Assembly: GCF_003633715.1 (NCBI RefSeq)
Contig: NZ_RBIE01000001.1
Location: 248,001-312,000 of the forward strand
Direction: 5' to 3'
Origin: Thermovibrio guaymasensis
Lineage (GTDB): Bacteria; Aquificota; Aquificia; Desulfurobacteriales; Desulfurobacteriaceae
DNA: 64,000 nt
Of the stretch, positions 62,813-64,000 are shown in pieces. The translations under genes were made by a program, and so were the position numbers. A model generated the notes under the pieces. That model searched no databases and had not been told where the DNA came from. It worked only from the letters and a program-made list of their open reading frames with translations. Numbering within the stretch: the stretch's first letter is position 1; every line of letters begins with the position of its first letter.

Positions 62813-64000
62813 ATGAGGAAATTTCTTATATTTAGTCTTATTTCAAGTATTATTTTTTCCTGTGGAGGGAGCCTTCAAGATACTTCATCGGCTCCTTCTA
62901 CAGTAGACCATAACCCCGTTGATAGGAGTTATCTGGTGTTTGACCCTCTTTCAAGGGACTCGGAGGCTTCCCTTGGAATACCCTTTCCTAATGATATTTT
63001 TTGGGAAGAAGGGGTTGTAAAGATAGATACAAGTAAAGTTGAAGACCCATCAAAACGGGTTTTCTACCAAGCTATAAATTCTCTAAACTTGAAAGGACTT
63101 TCTCCTAATACACCTATTTTTATTCCCCTTTCAAGGAGCAATCCTATAGATCTGAGTTCGTTAAAGGGGAAGTTCTTGCTGATTGATCTTACAAACCTCC
63201 AATCTCTTCAGAGTAAAGGAAGTTCTCCTTTACCTGTTCAATTGGTTCTTCAAACTTCAAGACTTAAACCTTTACAGGATGGAAATTACCTTAAGTTTTA
63301 TCCCATTAAACCCCTTGAAGCGGGCCATCGGTATCTATTTGTTATCTTTTCAGGAATAAGAGACTTAAATGGAAAAGAGGTTCTTCCTCCTCAAATTTAC
63401 AACCAACTTGAATCGGAAAAGCCTTTGGCCGATCCTCAGCTTGAGAAGTTAAGGGAGCTCTATAGGAAGGAAATTTACGATGGCCTATTTCCAACCTTAT
63501 CTCAGCTTTTGGGAGTAAAGCTGAATGAGGATACGGTAGCAGAGGCATTTACTTTTACTACTGCGGATAAAACTCTTTCTACGGCCGATTTAGGAGCAGT
63601 TAAGGCTTTCCTTGAGGGAGAGACTTCTACTTTAAAAATCTCCGGGCTTCCTTATTCTTCGGTTAATCAGGACTTTGCTTCTATCCTACAACCTCTTTCT
63701 AATCAGAACTTCGTTAACTTCTTGAAGGGACTTGCCCTTAGTTACAGCCAAAGGTATGGAAAAACTCTCTTTCCGGCATTGAGTATTAGAAAACTCAATG
63801 ACTTTTTAGAAGCCCTTCAAAAGGTTTCCTCCGGTGAGGTTTCCTTAGGTGACGTAAACTGGGAGGAGTTTATCAAGTTCATTCCAGTATTTATTGGCAA
63901 TCAAGAGCTTTATAGCGGTAAGGTTTATATTTTCCAGCACGGCCTTGGTAGTGTAAAGGAGAGGGCACTTAATTTACTTGAAGGTGTGAAACTTCCGGTA
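62813..64000 (+). CDS. VolA-type surface lipase lipoprotein, N-terminal part (3' truncated)
   Basis: The open frame runs from an ATG (RBS GGGGGAG) to the window end, 396 codons. A lipoprotein signal has Cys near residue 20 (IIFSCGGS). The N-terminal segment SYLVFDPLSRDS, then FPNDIFW, PTNTPIF-like and LPVQLVLQTSRLKPLQDGNY, fits the Lipase_bact_N domain of VolA/Pla-1/cef lipases. YIFQHGLGSVKERALNL at the end is the start of the alpha/beta-hydrolase lipase domain (QHG oxyanion region). The GxSxG serine lies beyond the window. It should release fatty acids outside for FadL. Confidence 0.8.
   Translation, partial: MRKFLIFSLISSIIFSCGGSLQDTSSAPSTVDHNPVDRSYLVFDPLSRDSEASLGIPFPNDIFWEEGVVKIDTSKVEDPSKRVFYQAINSLNLKGLSPNTPIFIPLSRSNPIDLSSLKGKFLLIDLTNLQSLQSKGSSPLPVQLVLQTSRLKPLQDGNYLKFYPIKPLEAGHRYLFVIFSGIRDLNGKEVLPPQIYNQLESEKPLADPQLEKLRELYRKEIYDGLFPTLSQLLGVKLNEDTVAEAFTFTTADKTLSTADLGAVKAFLEGETSTLKISGLPYSSVNQDFASILQPLSNQNFVNFLKGLALSYSQRYGKTLFPALSIRKLNDFLEALQKVSSGEVSLGDVNWEEFIKFIPVFIGNQELYSGKVYIFQHGLGSVKERALNLLEGVKLPV

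Noticed and set aside
63342-63548. Open frame of 68 codons on the minus strand
   Set aside because: Antisense to the VolA-like lipoprotein gene, which is open over the whole 1188 bases to the window edge.

Overview
The window reads as a dense, ordinary chromosomal segment of a thermophilic, anaerobic, chemolithoautotrophic bacterium, most likely Aquificota and probably Desulfurobacteriaceae (Thermovibrio/Desulfurobacterium-like). This assignment is inferred from gene content only, with no database search. Bacterial cell-wall and outer-membrane genes (mraY, kdsD, porin, FadL, yidC, rpoN) sit beside genes of archaeal flavour: an ADH-synthase/class I aldolase, a COG1031 radical SAM protein, a COG2112 kinase, a stand-alone RibD-type reductase, a minimal SufC/SufB pair, WtpABC and a Hel308/Ski2-like helicase. 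Proteins are Lys/Glu-rich, TTG and GTG starts are common, genes overlap by a few bases, and no gap between genes exceeds about 150 bases. I see no tRNA, rRNA, CRISPR array, insertion sequence or prophage.

Layout. 1-7.2 kb: the 3' end of an aldolase, then on the minus strand a TrkA-Usp fusion, a CPA2 antiporter and a COG1031 radical SAM protein; then a plus-strand FeS-assembly operon (sufC-sufB) with superoxide reductase. 7.2-16.5 kb: riboflavin synthase, Ppx/GppA, UDP-glucose dehydrogenase, a CDP-alcohol phosphatidyltransferase, a pyrimidine reductase, an OppBC permease pair, mraY, an ArsR regulator, cysE and a SPOR/TPR membrane protein. 16.5-23.3 kb: ilvB-ilvN-ilvC, a pabB/trpE-like synthase, a small RHH-like protein, kdsD and an M48 protease. 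23.3-33.7 kb: rpoN, a membrane protein, glnE, an unknown protein, a kinase-like protein, then rpmH-rnpA-yidD-yidC and two CorC/CNNM proteins.

33.7-38.2 kb: an orphan OmpR-type regulator divergent from a porin, an acetate uptake transporter and acetyl-CoA synthetase; together these form an acetate-use module with 22-bp tandem repeats in the shared promoter region. 38.2-39.8 kb: a diiron ODP-like metallo-beta-lactamase-fold protein overlapping a soluble MCP-like protein, a likely O2/iron-sensing pair. 39.8-47.9 kb: a formate dehydrogenase operon (fdhA with in-frame UGA selenocysteine and a SECIS hairpin, fdhB, a cytochrome b-ferredoxin fusion, cytochrome b, fdhE, fdhD, moeA).

48.0-61.0 kb: a MobB-like protein converging on one long minus-strand gene train: helicase, unknown, prepilin peptidase, PsiE-like protein, tsaB, rimI, DUF465 protein, ilvD, panE, a frameshifted amino-acid permease, a thioredoxin-like protein, wtpA, wtpB, wtpC. 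61.0-64.0 kb: a zinc-ribbon protein, a TatA-like protein, a FadL-family channel and the start of a VolA-type lipase lipoprotein.

Functional links. Molybdate/tungstate uptake (wtpABC), cofactor insertion (moeA, mobB-like, fdhD, fdhE) and Tat export (TatA-like) all serve the formate dehydrogenase. The ilv and panE genes share branched-chain amino acid and pantothenate synthesis. SOR, ODP and FeS assembly suit an anaerobe that meets oxygen at vents.
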